In this document: piece after piece, positions 52,922 through 62,408 of the stretch | Numbering within the stretch: the stretch's first letter is position 1 | How the letters are laid out: every line of letters begins with the position of its first letter | Source: Sphingobium faniae | Lineage (GTDB): Bacteria; Pseudomonadota; Alphaproteobacteria; Sphingomonadales; Sphingomonadaceae | Length of the DNA stretch: 64,000 bases | Direction: 5' to 3' | Assembly (NCBI GenBank): GCA_900100475.1 | Contig: FMTU01000001.1 | Coordinates: 496,001-560,000, forward strand | The notes under the pieces: model-generated | Told to the model about the DNA's origin: nothing | Database searches by the model: none | The model's input: only the letters and a program-made list of their open reading frames with translations | Made by a program: the position numbers and the translations under genes

Positions 52922-53784
52922 TGAAGCATCGCATCACCCTTCGCATCGGCCCGGCGACGTTCCGCATGGGATCGGCATGGCCGGGACCGATCCGGTCATT
53001 GGAACGGCTTTATGCGGATTATCCCGCGCCTGCGGACGGCATCGCCGATTTCACCGTTCGGCTGGAGCCGGTCAGCCTGCTTCGCCGCTGGCTTCGCCCT
53101 TCTATCTTCATCACCGGCGACCATGGCCTGGCGGATGCCGCGCCCATGAGCCTTGCCCATGGCCTGCTGGCGGCGGAAATGGGGATGAACCTGCAAATGG
53201 CGCTGGGCTGGCGGCGGCACTTGCTGCTCCATGCTTCGAGCGTGGAGAAGGATGGCCGCGTCCTCGTCATGACGGGCGAATCCGGGTCGGGCAAATCCAC
53301 GCTGGCGGCGCAACTGGGCGAACGCGGCTGGCGGCTGATGGGGGATGAGTTCGCGCTGCTCGATCTGGAAACGGGAACGGTGCTGCCTTTCCCCCGTCTC
53401 GTATCGCTCAAGAACCGGGCCATTGACGTCATCGTCGCAGAAGTGCCCGCCGCGCGCATGGGACCGCTTCTCGCGGGCACGGCCAAGGGCGACATCCGCC
53501 ATCTGGCCCCCCGCGCCGATGCGGTGGCGCGCATGGACGAAGGCGCCCCGCCCGCCCTGCTGCTGTTCCCGCGCTTTGGTCATGCGCCGGCCATCCGCCC
53601 GGTGGGCCAGGGCGAGACGTTCATGCGCCTGACGCAGGCATCGACCAATTATGTGGCGTTGGGAGAGCCGGGTTTCGCCGCGTTGACCCGTTTCGTGACG
53701 CAGGTTCCCGCCCTCGCCATGGACTTCCCTTCGGGCGAAGAGGCCATCGCCATGGTCGAGCGGCTGTGGGAGCAACAGCGTTGA
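52921..53784 (+). CDS. HprK-related kinase A
   Basis: A 287-residue P-loop protein related to the catalytic domain of HPr kinase/phosphorylase. Walker A is VMTGESGSGKSTLAAQLG (about 116-133), followed by GWRLMGDEFALLDLETG and LPFPRLVSLKNRAID, both conserved in the family. It lacks a partner HPr of the sugar-PTS type in this neighbourhood. Relatives phosphorylate precursor peptides, as does the kinase of the paeninodin lasso-peptide cluster, so a peptide or protein target is plausible. It is coupled on both sides: it overlaps the PqqD-like gene by one base and the nucleotidyltransferase gene by four. Confidence 0.85.
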   Translation: MKHRITLRIGPATFRMGSAWPGPIRSLERLYADYPAPADGIADFTVRLEPVSLLRRWLRPSIFITGDHGLADAAPMSLAHGLLAAEMGMNLQMALGWRRHLLLHASSVEKDGRVLVMTGESGSGKSTLAAQLGERGWRLMGDEFALLDLETGTVLPFPRLVSLKNRAIDVIVAEVPAARMGPLLAGTAKGDIRHLAPRADAVARMDEGAPPALLLFPRFGHAPAIRPVGQGETFMRLTQASTNYVALGEPGFAALTRFVTQVPALAMDFPSGEEAIAMVERLWEQQR

Positions 53785-54773
53785 ACGCCCGACTGCTTGT
53801 CCGCGCCTTGCGCGATCCGGGCACTGTGGCGCAGTTCGGGGCGGGGCAATGGAATGCGCTGATCGCCATGGCCCGGGCCGAGCGGCTGATCGGCACTCTC
53901 GCCTTGCGGATCGGCGACAGGCCGGTGCCCGATGCGGCGCGGCCGATACTGGCCGACGCCCGGCTGGATGCGGAGCGGGAAGCGCGGCAGGCGCTATGGG
54001 AAGCGGATCGGGCGGAGGCGGCGCTGAAGCCGTTGGGCGTGCGCGTCGTGCTGCTCAAGGGCACGGCCTATGCGGCGGCGGGTCTCAAGGCCGGAGAAGG
54101 ACGGTTCATTGGCGATCTCGATATTCTGGTGCCGCGCGACTGCATGGAGGCGGTGGAGAAGCATTTGATGCTCGCGGGATGGGAGTGGGTGAAATCCGAT
54201 TCCTATGACGATGCCTATTACCGCCAATGGATGCATGAGCTGCCGCCGATGATCCATCAGGAGCGGGACCGGATGATCGACGTGCACCACACCATCCTGC
54301 CGCTGACGGCCAGGCAGAGGCCGGATGCCGGGGCGATGATCGCGGATGCCATATCCATAACCGATGGATTACATATCCTGTCGCCGGAGGATCGTGTCTG
54401 CCACGCGGTCGCGCATCTGCTGGCGGACGGCGATCTGGCGGGCGGGCTGCGGAATCTGTGGGATGTGCATTGCCTGCTGGCCGAGGCCGATCCGGCGGCG
54501 CTGGAAGCGCGGGCCGCACGGCATGGGCTTTCCCCCCATGTGCGGCAGGCGCGGCGCATGGCCGATGCGCTTTATGGGGCGGGGCGGGAACGATTGACGC
54601 TGTGGGACCGGATCGTCCTTGCGCGCCTGCTTGCCCGCAATGGCTGGGGAAAGGAAACGCGCAAGGGGTTGCGGTTCGCTTTCTATCTCCGGTCGCACTG
54701 GCTGCGAATGCCGCCGACGATGCTGGCGCGGCACCTCTTCACCAAATGGCGCAAAGGGCACCGGCCGGCTTAG
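53781..54773 (+). CDS. nucleotidyltransferase family protein (PF14907-like)
   Basis: A 330-residue protein with a pol-beta-type nucleotidyltransferase core: VVLLKGTAYAAAGL, then the metal-binding GDLDILV (G..DxD pattern), and later IDVHHTI, matching the uncharacterised NTP_transf_5 family. It would transfer a nucleotide to a protein, peptide or small molecule. The TTG at 53781 overlaps the kinase stop (TTGA) with GGGAG eight bases upstream, so it is preferred over a GTG at 53766. It is the last gene of the four-gene cassette. Confidence 0.83.
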   Translation: MNARLLVRALRDPGTVAQFGAGQWNALIAMARAERLIGTLALRIGDRPVPDAARPILADARLDAEREARQALWEADRAEAALKPLGVRVVLLKGTAYAAAGLKAGEGRFIGDLDILVPRDCMEAVEKHLMLAGWEWVKSDSYDDAYYRQWMHELPPMIHQERDRMIDVHHTILPLTARQRPDAGAMIADAISITDGLHILSPEDRVCHAVAHLLADGDLAGGLRNLWDVHCLLAEADPAALEARAARHGLSPHVRQARRMADALYGAGRERLTLWDRIVLARLLARNGWGKETRKGLRFAFYLRSHWLRMPPTMLARHLFTKWRKGHRPA

Positions 54774-54833
54774 CGCCGCCTTGGACCGAAACTGGCCATT
54801 GCACGATCGGCGATCCGCGTGGTCCCCCCGCCC

Positions 54834-56024
54834 CTACGCCAGTTCGATTGCCATCGCGGTCGCTTCGCCGCCGCCGATGCAGAGGGAGGCCAGGCCGCGC
54901 TTGCCGCCGCGGTTCTGGAGCGCGGCGATCAGTGTGGCGAGGATGCGCGCGCCGCTTGCGCCGATGGGGTGGCCGAGCGCCGTCGCGCCGCCGTGGACGT
55001 TGAGCTTTTCGGCGGGGATGGCGAGTTCCTTCGCGGCGATCATCGCGACCACGGCGAAGGCTTCATTGACTTCGAACAGGTCGACATCCTCCACCGACCA
55101 GCCCGCTTTTTCCAGCGCCTTGCGCATGGCGGGGACAGGCGCGGTGGTGAAGCGGGACGGTTCATGGGCGTGGGCGGCGGTCGCGACGACCTTCGCGACG
55201 ATGGGAAGGCCCAGCTTTTCCGCCACGCTTTGGCGCATCATCACCAGCGCGGCCGCGCCGTCCGAAATCGACGAAGCGTGGGCGGCGGTGATCGTGCCAT
55301 CCTTGACGAAAGCGGGTTTCAGGGAAGGGATCTTGTCGGGCTTCGCCTTGCCGGGCTGTTCGTCGGTGTCGACAAGCATGTTGCCGCCCCTGCCCTTCAC
55401 GGTAACAGGAGTGATTTCCTTTGCGAAAGCGCCGCTGGCGATGGCGGCGTTGGCGCGTTCGAGCGAGCGGATGGCATAGGCGTCCTGATCCTCACGCGTG
55501 AACTGATAGTCGCGCACGGCTTCCTCGGCGAAGACGCCCATCGCCTTGCCGGGTTCATAGGCGTCCTCCAGCCCGTCCATCATCATCGTGTCGACGATGC
55601 GGTCATGGCCGATGCGCGCGCCCGAGCGGTGCTTGGGGAGCGCATAGGGGGCGTTGGTCATGCTCTCCATCCCGCCCGCGACGATGATGTCGGCGGTCCC
55701 GGCGGCGAGCGCCTCATGCGCCATGATCGCGGCCTGCATCCCCGATCCGCACATCTTGTTGACGGTGGTGGCCTCGACCGAGCGGGGAAGGCCCGCGCCC
55801 AGCGCCGCCTGTCGCGCGGGGGCCTGCCCCAACCCGGCGGGGAGGACGCAGCCCATATAGATGCGGTCGATGGCGTCGGCCGGGACGCCCGCCCGATCGA
55901 CCGCCGCCTTCACCGCCGCCGCGCCGAGATCCGTGGCCCTGAGCGAGGACAAGGCCCCCTGAAACCCGCCCATCGGCGTGCGCGCATAGCCCGCTATGAC
56001 GACCGGATCGCTGCTCATGGCCAC
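54834..56024 (-). CDS. acetyl-CoA C-acyltransferase (thiolase)
   Basis: A 396-residue classical thiolase with all catalytic elements: nucleophile Cys in NKMCGSGMQAAI, His in GGATALGHPIGASGAR, second Cys in ASLCIGGGEATAMA. It condenses two acetyl-CoA or cleaves 3-ketoacyl-CoA; biosynthetic (phaA/atoB-like) or degradative use cannot be decided. Unlike the thiolase-like protein at 27964 it keeps both cysteines. An AAGGAAG ribosome site precedes the ATG. It is convergent with the cassette before it. Confidence 0.94.
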   Translation of the reverse strand: MAMSSDPVVIAGYARTPMGGFQGALSSLRATDLGAAAVKAAVDRAGVPADAIDRIYMGCVLPAGLGQAPARQAALGAGLPRSVEATTVNKMCGSGMQAAIMAHEALAAGTADIIVAGGMESMTNAPYALPKHRSGARIGHDRIVDTMMMDGLEDAYEPGKAMGVFAEEAVRDYQFTREDQDAYAIRSLERANAAIASGAFAKEITPVTVKGRGGNMLVDTDEQPGKAKPDKIPSLKPAFVKDGTITAAHASSISDGAAALVMMRQSVAEKLGLPIVAKVVATAAHAHEPSRFTTAPVPAMRKALEKAGWSVEDVDLFEVNEAFAVVAMIAAKELAIPAEKLNVHGGATALGHPIGASGARILATLIAALQNRGGKRGLASLCIGGGEATAMAIELA

Positions 56025-56130
56025 TTCCTTTTCGTGAAATAATATTACAATGTCTATCTAGGTCCGATGCCGCCGAATGCAATGCGGAACGCCCCACCCG
56101 CCTGCGGGTTGGGCAATCAAGGGAGACATC

Positions 56131-57315
56131 ATGATGCGCCATTTTTCCTTCGCCGCCCTGCCGCTGGCCCTGCTCGCCTGTTCCGCCGACCATGCGACCG
56201 GGCAGAATCGGACGGAGAGCGCGAGCAAGCCGTTCGAGACGACGGCGGTCGCCGATTTCGACGCGCCCTGGGCGATGACCTTCCTGCCGGACGGGCGGAT
56301 GCTGGTGACGGAGAAGGCGGGCGAACTGATCCTGTTCGATCCGCGCAACAAGGACAGGAACTGGGACGGCAAGGTCCGGGTCGGGATCGACGGCGGGCCG
56401 CGCGTGGATAGCGCGGGACAGGGCGCGCTGATGGATGTGGTGCCGCATCCCGATTTTGCGAAGAACGGCATCGTCTATCTCAGTTGGTCGGAACAGGGCG
56501 TGGGCGGCAAGGGCGTGGCGCTGGGCATGGGGCAACTGGCCGAGCGGCAGGTGGAATGCGTGCGCGCGCCCTGCCCTCCCCAGGCGATGCTGAACGGGTT
56601 CAGGACGATTTTTCGCGGGACGCCTTATGTGCACGGGAACGGCCATTATTCGGGACGGATCGCTTTTTCGCCGGACGGGAAATATCTGTTCTTCACCAAT
56701 GGCGAGCGGCAGAAATTCGATCCGGCGCAAGACCCGAAGGCGACTTTGGGGAAGGTGTTGCGGCTCAATCCCGATGGAAGCGCGGCGGCGGGCAATCCTC
56801 TGGCGGACAAGGGGTTTCATCCGGCGGTGTGGTCTTATGGGCACCGCAATCTGCTGGGGCTGGCGTTCGACAGGGACGGGCGTCTGTGGGAGCAGGAAAT
56901 GGGGCCGCAGGGCGGCGACGAGGTCAACCTGATCAAGCCGGGCGCGAATTACGGCTATCCCAAGGCGTCGAACGGCAGCCATTATGACGGGCGCGACATC
57001 CCCGACCACCAGCCGCATGACGGGCATGAAGCGCCGAAGGTCTGGTGGAATCCTTCGATCTCGCCGGCGGGGCTGCTCTATTATTCAGGCGACCTGTTTC
57101 CCGAGTGGAAGGGGTCGCTGTTTCTGGGTGGACTTTCGGCGCAGGCGCTGATCCGGGTGAAGCTGGACGGCGAAAATGCCGCCAAGGCCGACCAGTGGGA
57201 CATGGGCGCGCGCATCCGCGATGTGGAGCAAGGGCCAGAAGGCGCGCTCTGGCTGCTGGAAGACGGCGAGCGGGGATCGGAGGGGCGGTTGCTGAAGTTG
57301 ACGCCTGTCCAATAG
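56131..57315 (+). CDS. PQQ-dependent aldose sugar dehydrogenase-like lipoprotein
   Basis: A 394-residue secreted six-bladed beta-propeller of the soluble glucose dehydrogenase/YliI family: FDAPWAMTFLPDGRMLVTEKAGEL in pieces, GALMDVVPHPDFAKNGIVYLS, YVHGNGHYSGRIAF, WSYGHRNLLGLAFD, GGDEVNLIKPGANYGYP. The leader ends LALLAC, suggesting lipidation. It would oxidise sugars in the periplasm with PQQ. The start at 56131 follows AGGGAG by five bases. A hairpin (56091-56114) sits just upstream of the ribosome site. Confidence 0.9.
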   Translation: MMRHFSFAALPLALLACSADHATGQNRTESASKPFETTAVADFDAPWAMTFLPDGRMLVTEKAGELILFDPRNKDRNWDGKVRVGIDGGPRVDSAGQGALMDVVPHPDFAKNGIVYLSWSEQGVGGKGVALGMGQLAERQVECVRAPCPPQAMLNGFRTIFRGTPYVHGNGHYSGRIAFSPDGKYLFFTNGERQKFDPAQDPKATLGKVLRLNPDGSAAAGNPLADKGFHPAVWSYGHRNLLGLAFDRDGRLWEQEMGPQGGDEVNLIKPGANYGYPKASNGSHYDGRDIPDHQPHDGHEAPKVWWNPSISPAGLLYYSGDLFPEWKGSLFLGGLSAQALIRVKLDGENAAKADQWDMGARIRDVEQGPEGALWLLEDGERGSEGRLLKLTPVQ

Positions 57316-57350
57316 CCTATCTGGATTATGAGGCCGTCCCGAACGTCGGC

Positions 57351-58985
57351 TTACACCAACCGGCTTTGCTTGACCGCCGCGGCGATGAAGCTGGCGAAGA
57401 GCGGGTGGGGGTCGAAGGGTTTGGATTTGAGTTCCGGGTGGAACTGCACGCCCACGAACCATGGATGATCGGGCCGCTCGACGATTTCGGGCAACGTGCC
57501 GTCGGGCGACATGCCCGAGAAGATCAGGCCGCCCTTTTCCAGCGGCTCGCGATAGCCTGCATTGACTTCATAGCGGTGGCGGTGGCGTTCGCTGATGTCG
57601 GTGGCGTCGTAGATGCCCGCGACCACGCTGTTGCCGGTGAGCCGGGCGGGATAGGCGCCCAGCCGCATGGTGCCGCCAAGGTCGGTGTCGGCGGTGCGCT
57701 TTTGCAGGCCTTCCTTGCTCATCCATTCGGTGATGAGGCCGACGATCGGCTCGCTGGTTTCGCCAAATTCCGTGGTGGAGGCGTTTTCGATGCCCGCCGT
57801 GTTGCGCGCGCCTTCAATGCAGGCCATCTGCATGCCGAGGCAAATGCCGAAAAAAGGCACGCCGCGTTCGCGCGCGAATTGGACGCTGGCGATCTTGCCC
57901 TCGCTGCCGCGCACGCCGAAGCCGCCGGGGACGAGGATGCCGTCCATGGGTTCAAGGCGGGCGGCGATGTCCGCGCCCTCTTCCTCGAACAGTTCAGCGT
58001 CGATCCACTTGATGTTGACCTTCACCCGGTTGGCGAGGCCGCCATGATGGAGCGCTTCGTGCAGCGATTTGTAGGCGTCGGGCAGGCCGACATATTTGCC
58101 GACCACGCCGATGGTGACTTCGCCTTCCGTGTTCTGCTGGCGGTCCATGATGTCGTGCCAGCGGCCAAGCGTGGGCTGCGGCGCGTCGTCGATGCCAAAG
58201 GCGCGAAGGACTTCATCGTCCAGCCCCTCGGCATGATATTGGGTCGGGACCGCATAGATGCTGGCGGCGTCGAGCGCGGGAATGACGGCTTCCGGCCGGA
58301 CGTTGCAGAAGAGCGCGATCTTCCTGCGCTCGCCGTCGGGGAGCGGCTGTTCGCAGCGGCAAAGGAGAATGTGGGGCTGGATGCCGAGCGAGGTGAGTTC
58401 GCGGACGCTGTGCTGCGTCGGCTTGGTCTTCAACTCGCCCGCCGCCGCGATATAGGGGACCAGCGTCACATGGACGAAGATCGACTGGCCACGACCCAGA
58501 TCATTGTGGAGTTGGCGAATCGCTTCCATGAAGGGGAGCGATTCGATGTCGCCCACCGTGCCGCCGATCTCGCACAGTACGAAGTCGAGATCTTCGGTGT
58601 CGGCGGTGGCGAAAGCCTTGATCTCGTCCGTGACGTGCGGGATCACCTGCACCGTCGCGCCCAGATAATCGCCGCGCCGTTCCCGCGCGATGATCGTCTG
58701 ATAGACGCGGCCCTGCGTGACATTGTCGCTCTGGCGCGCGGAAACGCCGGTAAAGCGTTCATAATGGCCAAGATCGAGGTCGGTTTCGGCCCCGTCGTCG
58801 GTCACATAGACCTCGCCATGCTGATACGGGCTCATCGTGCCCGGATCGACGTTGAGATAGGGATCGAACTTCCGGATTCGCACACGGAAACCTCGCGCCT
58901 GCAACAAAGCTGCAAGCGAAGCGGCCATCAGGCCCTTGCCAAGCGAGGAGACCACGCCGCCGGTGATGAAAATATACCGCGCCAT
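57351..58985 (-). CDS. pyrG: CTP synthase
   Basis: A 544-residue enzyme aminating UTP to CTP. The synthetase domain (about 1-270) begins [20 protein letters not shown] and contains [20 protein letters not shown] in pieces. The glutamine amidotransferase domain has nucleophile Cys in [12 protein letters not shown], and the C-terminal triad His/Glu in [14 protein letters not shown]. Length is exactly typical. It lies downstream of secG on the same strand. Confidence 0.97.
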   Translation of the reverse strand: MARYIFITGGVVSSLGKGLMAASLAALLQARGFRVRIRKFDPYLNVDPGTMSPYQHGEVYVTDDGAETDLDLGHYERFTGVSARQSDNVTQGRVYQTIIARERRGDYLGATVQVIPHVTDEIKAFATADTEDLDFVLCEIGGTVGDIESLPFMEAIRQLHNDLGRGQSIFVHVTLVPYIAAAGELKTKPTQHSVRELTSLGIQPHILLCRCEQPLPDGERRKIALFCNVRPEAVIPALDAASIYAVPTQYHAEGLDDEVLRAFGIDDAPQPTLGRWHDIMDRQQNTEGEVTIGVVGKYVGLPDAYKSLHEALHHGGLANRVKVNIKWIDAELFEEEGADIAARLEPMDGILVPGGFGVRGSEGKIASVQFARERGVPFFGICLGMQMACIEGARNTAGIENASTTEFGETSEPIVGLITEWMSKEGLQKRTADTDLGGTMRLGAYPARLTGNSVVAGIYDATDISERHRHRYEVNAGYREPLEKGGLIFSGMSPDGTLPEIVERPDHPWFVGVQFHPELKSKPFDPHPLFASFIAAAVKQSRLV

Positions 58986-59075
58986 GGGAGAGGAGGCTTA
59001 GCCTTTACCAAACGAGTTGGGCAAGCGCGGGAATCCCCACGCACGCAAAAAAAGATCGACTGATCGACGAAAAGG

Positions 59076-59456
59076 TCAGTTGGCGAGCGGAACCGCGCCG
59101 TTGGAGGCAGCGCCATTGCCGACCGCCCCGGCCGCGCCCGCCAGCGGATCGGCATTATTGCCGGCGGCAGGCGCCTGCTGCTGCGTGGCGGGAGCCTGCT
59201 TCACCAGCGAGGTGTCGATGCTGCCGGGCGCGTGCCGGACCGAGGCGATGACCGCCAGCGCAATGGACAGGCAGACGAAGACGACCGCGAGGATCGTGGT
59301 CGAGCGCGTCAGGAAATCCGCCGCGCCGCGCGCCGACATGAACCCGGCGGGAGAACCGCCGACACCCAGACCGCCGCCCTCCGACTTCTGCATCAGGATG
59401 ACGGTGACGAGGGAGGTTGCGACAATGGCCTGCACGACAAGGAGGAAAGTGAACAT
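59076..59456 (-). CDS. secG: preprotein translocase subunit SecG
   Basis: A 126-residue inner-membrane protein of the Sec translocon. Two transmembrane helices (about 1-20, FTFLLVVQAIVATSLVTVILMQ; and about 55-73) flank the conserved cytoplasmic loop QKSEGGGLGVGGSPAG. The C-terminal tail of about 50 residues is Ala/Asn/Gln-rich and disordered-looking, as often in alphaproteobacteria. The tpiA-secG-pyrG order is common in this group. Confidence 0.94.
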   Translation of the reverse strand: MFTFLLVVQAIVATSLVTVILMQKSEGGGLGVGGSPAGFMSARGAADFLTRSTTILAVVFVCLSIALAVIASVRHAPGSIDTSLVKQAPATQQQAPAAGNNADPLAGAAGAVGNGAASNGAVPLAN

Positions 59457-59558
59457 GCGCTTGCGTTTTCTGTCCGGTGAAGGGAGCGTTGTCCGGGCAC
59501 ATAGCGATGATGGGACGGTTGGGCAACCGGAAGGGTGTTCAAACCGCCCCGTGGGCTA

Positions 59559-60299
59559 TCAAACTGCTGCTGCGATCACGGGAGCGAATTTCGCCGCCGT
59601 CAGACTCGCGCCGCCGACGAGGCCGCCGTCCACGTCCGTGATTCCCATGAGTTCGGCCGCATTGTCGCCGTTCATGGAACCGCCATAGAGGATGCGCATC
59701 CCTTCCGCTTCGCCCCCGATCGTCGTCGCGAGCGCGGCGCGCAGGGCGCGGTGCATGGTTTCGACCGCTTCCATGGTGGGGATGCGGCCGGTGCCGATGG
59801 CCCAGATCGGTTCATAGGCGATGGCGAGCCAGTCGGCCGCCGCTCCTTCGGGCAGGGAGGCGAGAAGCTGCGCGGAGACGACCGATTCCGCATCGCCCGC
59901 GTCACGCACGTCGAGGCTTTCGCCGACGCACAGGATGACCTTGAGGCCCGCCGCCTTCGCCGCGAGAGCCTTGGCGGCGGTGTCGGTATCGGTTTCGCCC
60001 TGATCCTGCCGCCGCTCGCTATGGCCCACGATGGTCCAGCCCGCGCCCGCTTGCGCCAGCATCGCGGCGGAAAGGCAGCCGGTATGCGCGCCGCTGTCCT
60101 TCATGTGGCAGTCCTGCGCGCCGATGAAGGCCGCGCCCTTCACCCCGTCGGCCGCCGCGATCAGCGTGGCGGGCAGGCAAAGGCCCACCTCCACCGCCGG
60201 ATGCCGCGCGGCCAGAGCGCCGATGGCCTCCACCTCGCCCAGTTGTGCCTTGAGGCCGTTCATCTTCCAGTTGCCGACCACCAGCTTGCGCCTGCCCAT
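59559..60299 (-). CDS. tpiA: triosephosphate isomerase
   Basis: A 246-residue TIM-barrel enzyme interconverting DHAP and glyceraldehyde-3-P. Lys in VVGNWKMNG, the electrophilic His in TIVGHSERR, the catalytic Glu in AYEPIWAIGTG and the phosphate loop LYGGSMNGDNA are all present. It heads a tpiA-secG-pyrG run and is divergent from the ppiD-like gene. Confidence 0.97.
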   Translation of the reverse strand: MGRRKLVVGNWKMNGLKAQLGEVEAIGALAARHPAVEVGLCLPATLIAAADGVKGAAFIGAQDCHMKDSGAHTGCLSAAMLAQAGAGWTIVGHSERRQDQGETDTDTAAKALAAKAAGLKVILCVGESLDVRDAGDAESVVSAQLLASLPEGAAADWLAIAYEPIWAIGTGRIPTMEAVETMHRALRAALATTIGGEAEGMRILYGGSMNGDNAAELMGITDVDGGLVGGASLTAAKFAPVIAAAV

Positions 60300-60457
60300 G
60301 GATCATTTCCCCTTGAATGTCTTGCTGCACGTGGGATGGGGCGATGGACGGCGCGGGGGCATTTGTCCAGCCCGCCCCATCCCGCCAGAGCTTGCCGCCG
60401 CGTCGATCCGCCCTTAAAGCGGGCCGCCTAACCGCTGCTGTTCGGAAGCCTTTATTC

Positions 60458-62407
60458 ATGCTCTCAACTGTCCGTCGCTTCATCCATTCCAAGTTCGGGG
60501 CGGTCTTCGCCATCCTGTTCCTGGGCGTGATCGCCGCCGCCTTCATTCTGGGCGATGTCACCAGCGGCCAGTTCGGCGGCATCGGCACGCGCAGCGAAAC
60601 CGTGGCGAAGGCCGGCGGATCGCGACTCAGCATGACGGAATATCAGGACCGGGTGCAGCGCGTGTTCGAAAATGCGCGACGGTCCAATCCGGGGTTGCAG
60701 ATCGGCGATTTCCTGGCGCAGGGCGGCGCGGCGCAGATTTACGACCAGCTCGTTTCCGCGCTCACCATCCGGGAATATGCGAAGGATCAGGGCATCCATA
60801 TCAGCAAGCGACTGGTCGACGCGCAGATCGCGCAGATCCCGGCCTTTCAGGACGCGGCGGGCAATTTCAGCCAGGACCAGTTCCGCCAGCTTCTGACCAC
60901 GCAACGCATCACCGAACAGATGCTGCGCGAGGATATCGGCCGCGAGATACTGGAAAAGCAGATGCTCGCCCCGCTGGGCCTGGGCGTGAAGCTGCCCGAC
61001 AGCATGGTGCTGCCCTATGCCTCGCTGCTGCTGGAGGCGCGGCAGGGCACGGTCGCGGCGGTCCCGGCGGCGGCATTCCTGGAGGAAAAGGAGCCGACCG
61101 ACGCGCAGCTCAATGATTTCTACAAGACGAACGCCGCGCGCTACACCATCCCGGAGCAGCGCCGCATCCGCTATGCCGTGATCGACGCGGAACGCTTCGC
61201 CCAGGCCGCGCAGCCGAGCGAGGCGGAAATCGCCGCCGCCTATAATCAGAACAAGGCCGCCTATGCCGCGAAGGAAAATCGCAGCGTCGAACAGCTTGTC
61301 CTGCCTACCGAGGCGGCGGCCAGGGCGATGGCCGAACAGGTGAAGGGCGGCAAGACGCTGTCCGCCGCGGCGCAGGGCGCGGGGCTGGCGGTATCGACTC
61401 TGAACGACCAGAGCCGCGAGGCGCTGACCGCTTCGGCATCGAAAGCGGTGGCCGACGCCGTTTTCGCCGCGAAGCAGGGGGAATTGATCGGGCCGGTTCG
61501 CGGTTCGCTGGGCTGGGTGCTGTTGCGCGTCACGGCGGTGCAGGACATTCCCGCAAAGGCGCTGGCCGCCGTGCGGGGTGAAATCGTCGAAACGCTGAAG
61601 ACGCAGAAGGAAAGGCAGCTTCTCGCCGACTTCACCGGCAAGATCGAGGACCAGATCGCCGATGGCGGCACGTTCGAGGAAGTGGCGAAGGACAATGGCC
61701 TGAAGCTGGAGACCACACCGCTGATGGTGTCGGACGGCAAGCAGGTCGAAAACCAGATCCAGGAGCCGACCGCCGATGTGAAGGCGTTGCTGGCCCCGGT
61801 CTTTGCGATGAGCGCCGATGACGACGCGCAACTGGTGCCGATCACGCCCGACCGGCGCTATGCGCTGGCCGCGCCGGGCGAAATCGTCGCCGCCGCGCCG
61901 CCGCCGCTGGCCAAGGTCAAGGCGCTGGTGGTGATGCAATACAAGCTCAACCAGGGCAATCAGAAGGCAAAGAAGCTGGCCGAGGACATCCAGGCCAAGG
62001 TCGCCAAGGGCGCGAAGCTGGCCGACGCCATTGCACAGGCGGGCGTCAAGCTGCCCGCGCCGCAGGTGCTGGGCGGACGCCGCGCCGACATCATGCGCGG
62101 GGAACAGCGCCCGCCAGCCGAAGTCGCCATCCTCTTTTCCATGGCGGAAGGCAGCGTCAAGACGCTGCCAGTCGGGCAGGATCGCGGCTATTTCGTCGTG
62201 CAGTTGAACGCGATCAGGAGCGGCGACGCGAAGGATCAGCCGGAATTGCTGACACAGGTGCGCGATCAGCTCGGCAATGTGGTCGGCGAGGAATATGGCC
62301 AGCAATTCGAGCGCGCCGTGGAGAAGGAAATGGGCGTCAGGCGCAACGCCAACGCGGTCGCGGGCGTACAGCGCGCGCTGACCGCGACCAACAGCGGCGC
62401 GCAATAA
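60458..62407 (+). CDS. SurA/PpiD-type peptidyl-prolyl isomerase
   Basis: A 649-residue membrane-anchored periplasmic folding factor. A single N-terminal helix (KFGAVFAILFLGVIAAAFILGD, about 13-34) is followed by a SurA_N-like chaperone region, a parvulin-like domain around residues 275-365 (containing QGELIGPVRGSLGWVLLRV) and a long C-terminal helical part. It corresponds to PpiD, which works near SecYEG on emerging outer-membrane proteins. The start at 60458 (MLSTVRRFIHSK) has a GGAAG upstream. trpE starts one base after its stop. Confidence 0.92.
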   Translation: MLSTVRRFIHSKFGAVFAILFLGVIAAAFILGDVTSGQFGGIGTRSETVAKAGGSRLSMTEYQDRVQRVFENARRSNPGLQIGDFLAQGGAAQIYDQLVSALTIREYAKDQGIHISKRLVDAQIAQIPAFQDAAGNFSQDQFRQLLTTQRITEQMLREDIGREILEKQMLAPLGLGVKLPDSMVLPYASLLLEARQGTVAAVPAAAFLEEKEPTDAQLNDFYKTNAARYTIPEQRRIRYAVIDAERFAQAAQPSEAEIAAAYNQNKAAYAAKENRSVEQLVLPTEAAARAMAEQVKGGKTLSAAAQGAGLAVSTLNDQSREALTASASKAVADAVFAAKQGELIGPVRGSLGWVLLRVTAVQDIPAKALAAVRGEIVETLKTQKERQLLADFTGKIEDQIADGGTFEEVAKDNGLKLETTPLMVSDGKQVENQIQEPTADVKALLAPVFAMSADDDAQLVPITPDRRYALAAPGEIVAAAPPPLAKVKALVVMQYKLNQGNQKAKKLAEDIQAKVAKGAKLADAIAQAGVKLPAPQVLGGRRADIMRGEQRPPAEVAILFSMAEGSVKTLPVGQDRGYFVVQLNAIRSGDAKDQPELLTQVRDQLGNVVGEEYGQQFERAVEKEMGVRRNANAVAGVQRALTATNSGAQ

Positions 62408-62408
62408 G

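Noticed and set aside
53766..54773. Lasso-peptide or other RiPP cluster including the nucleotidyltransferase
   Set aside because: No lasso cyclase (B/C proteins), radical SAM, YcaO or dedicated peptide exporter is present, so a standard RiPP label is not supported.
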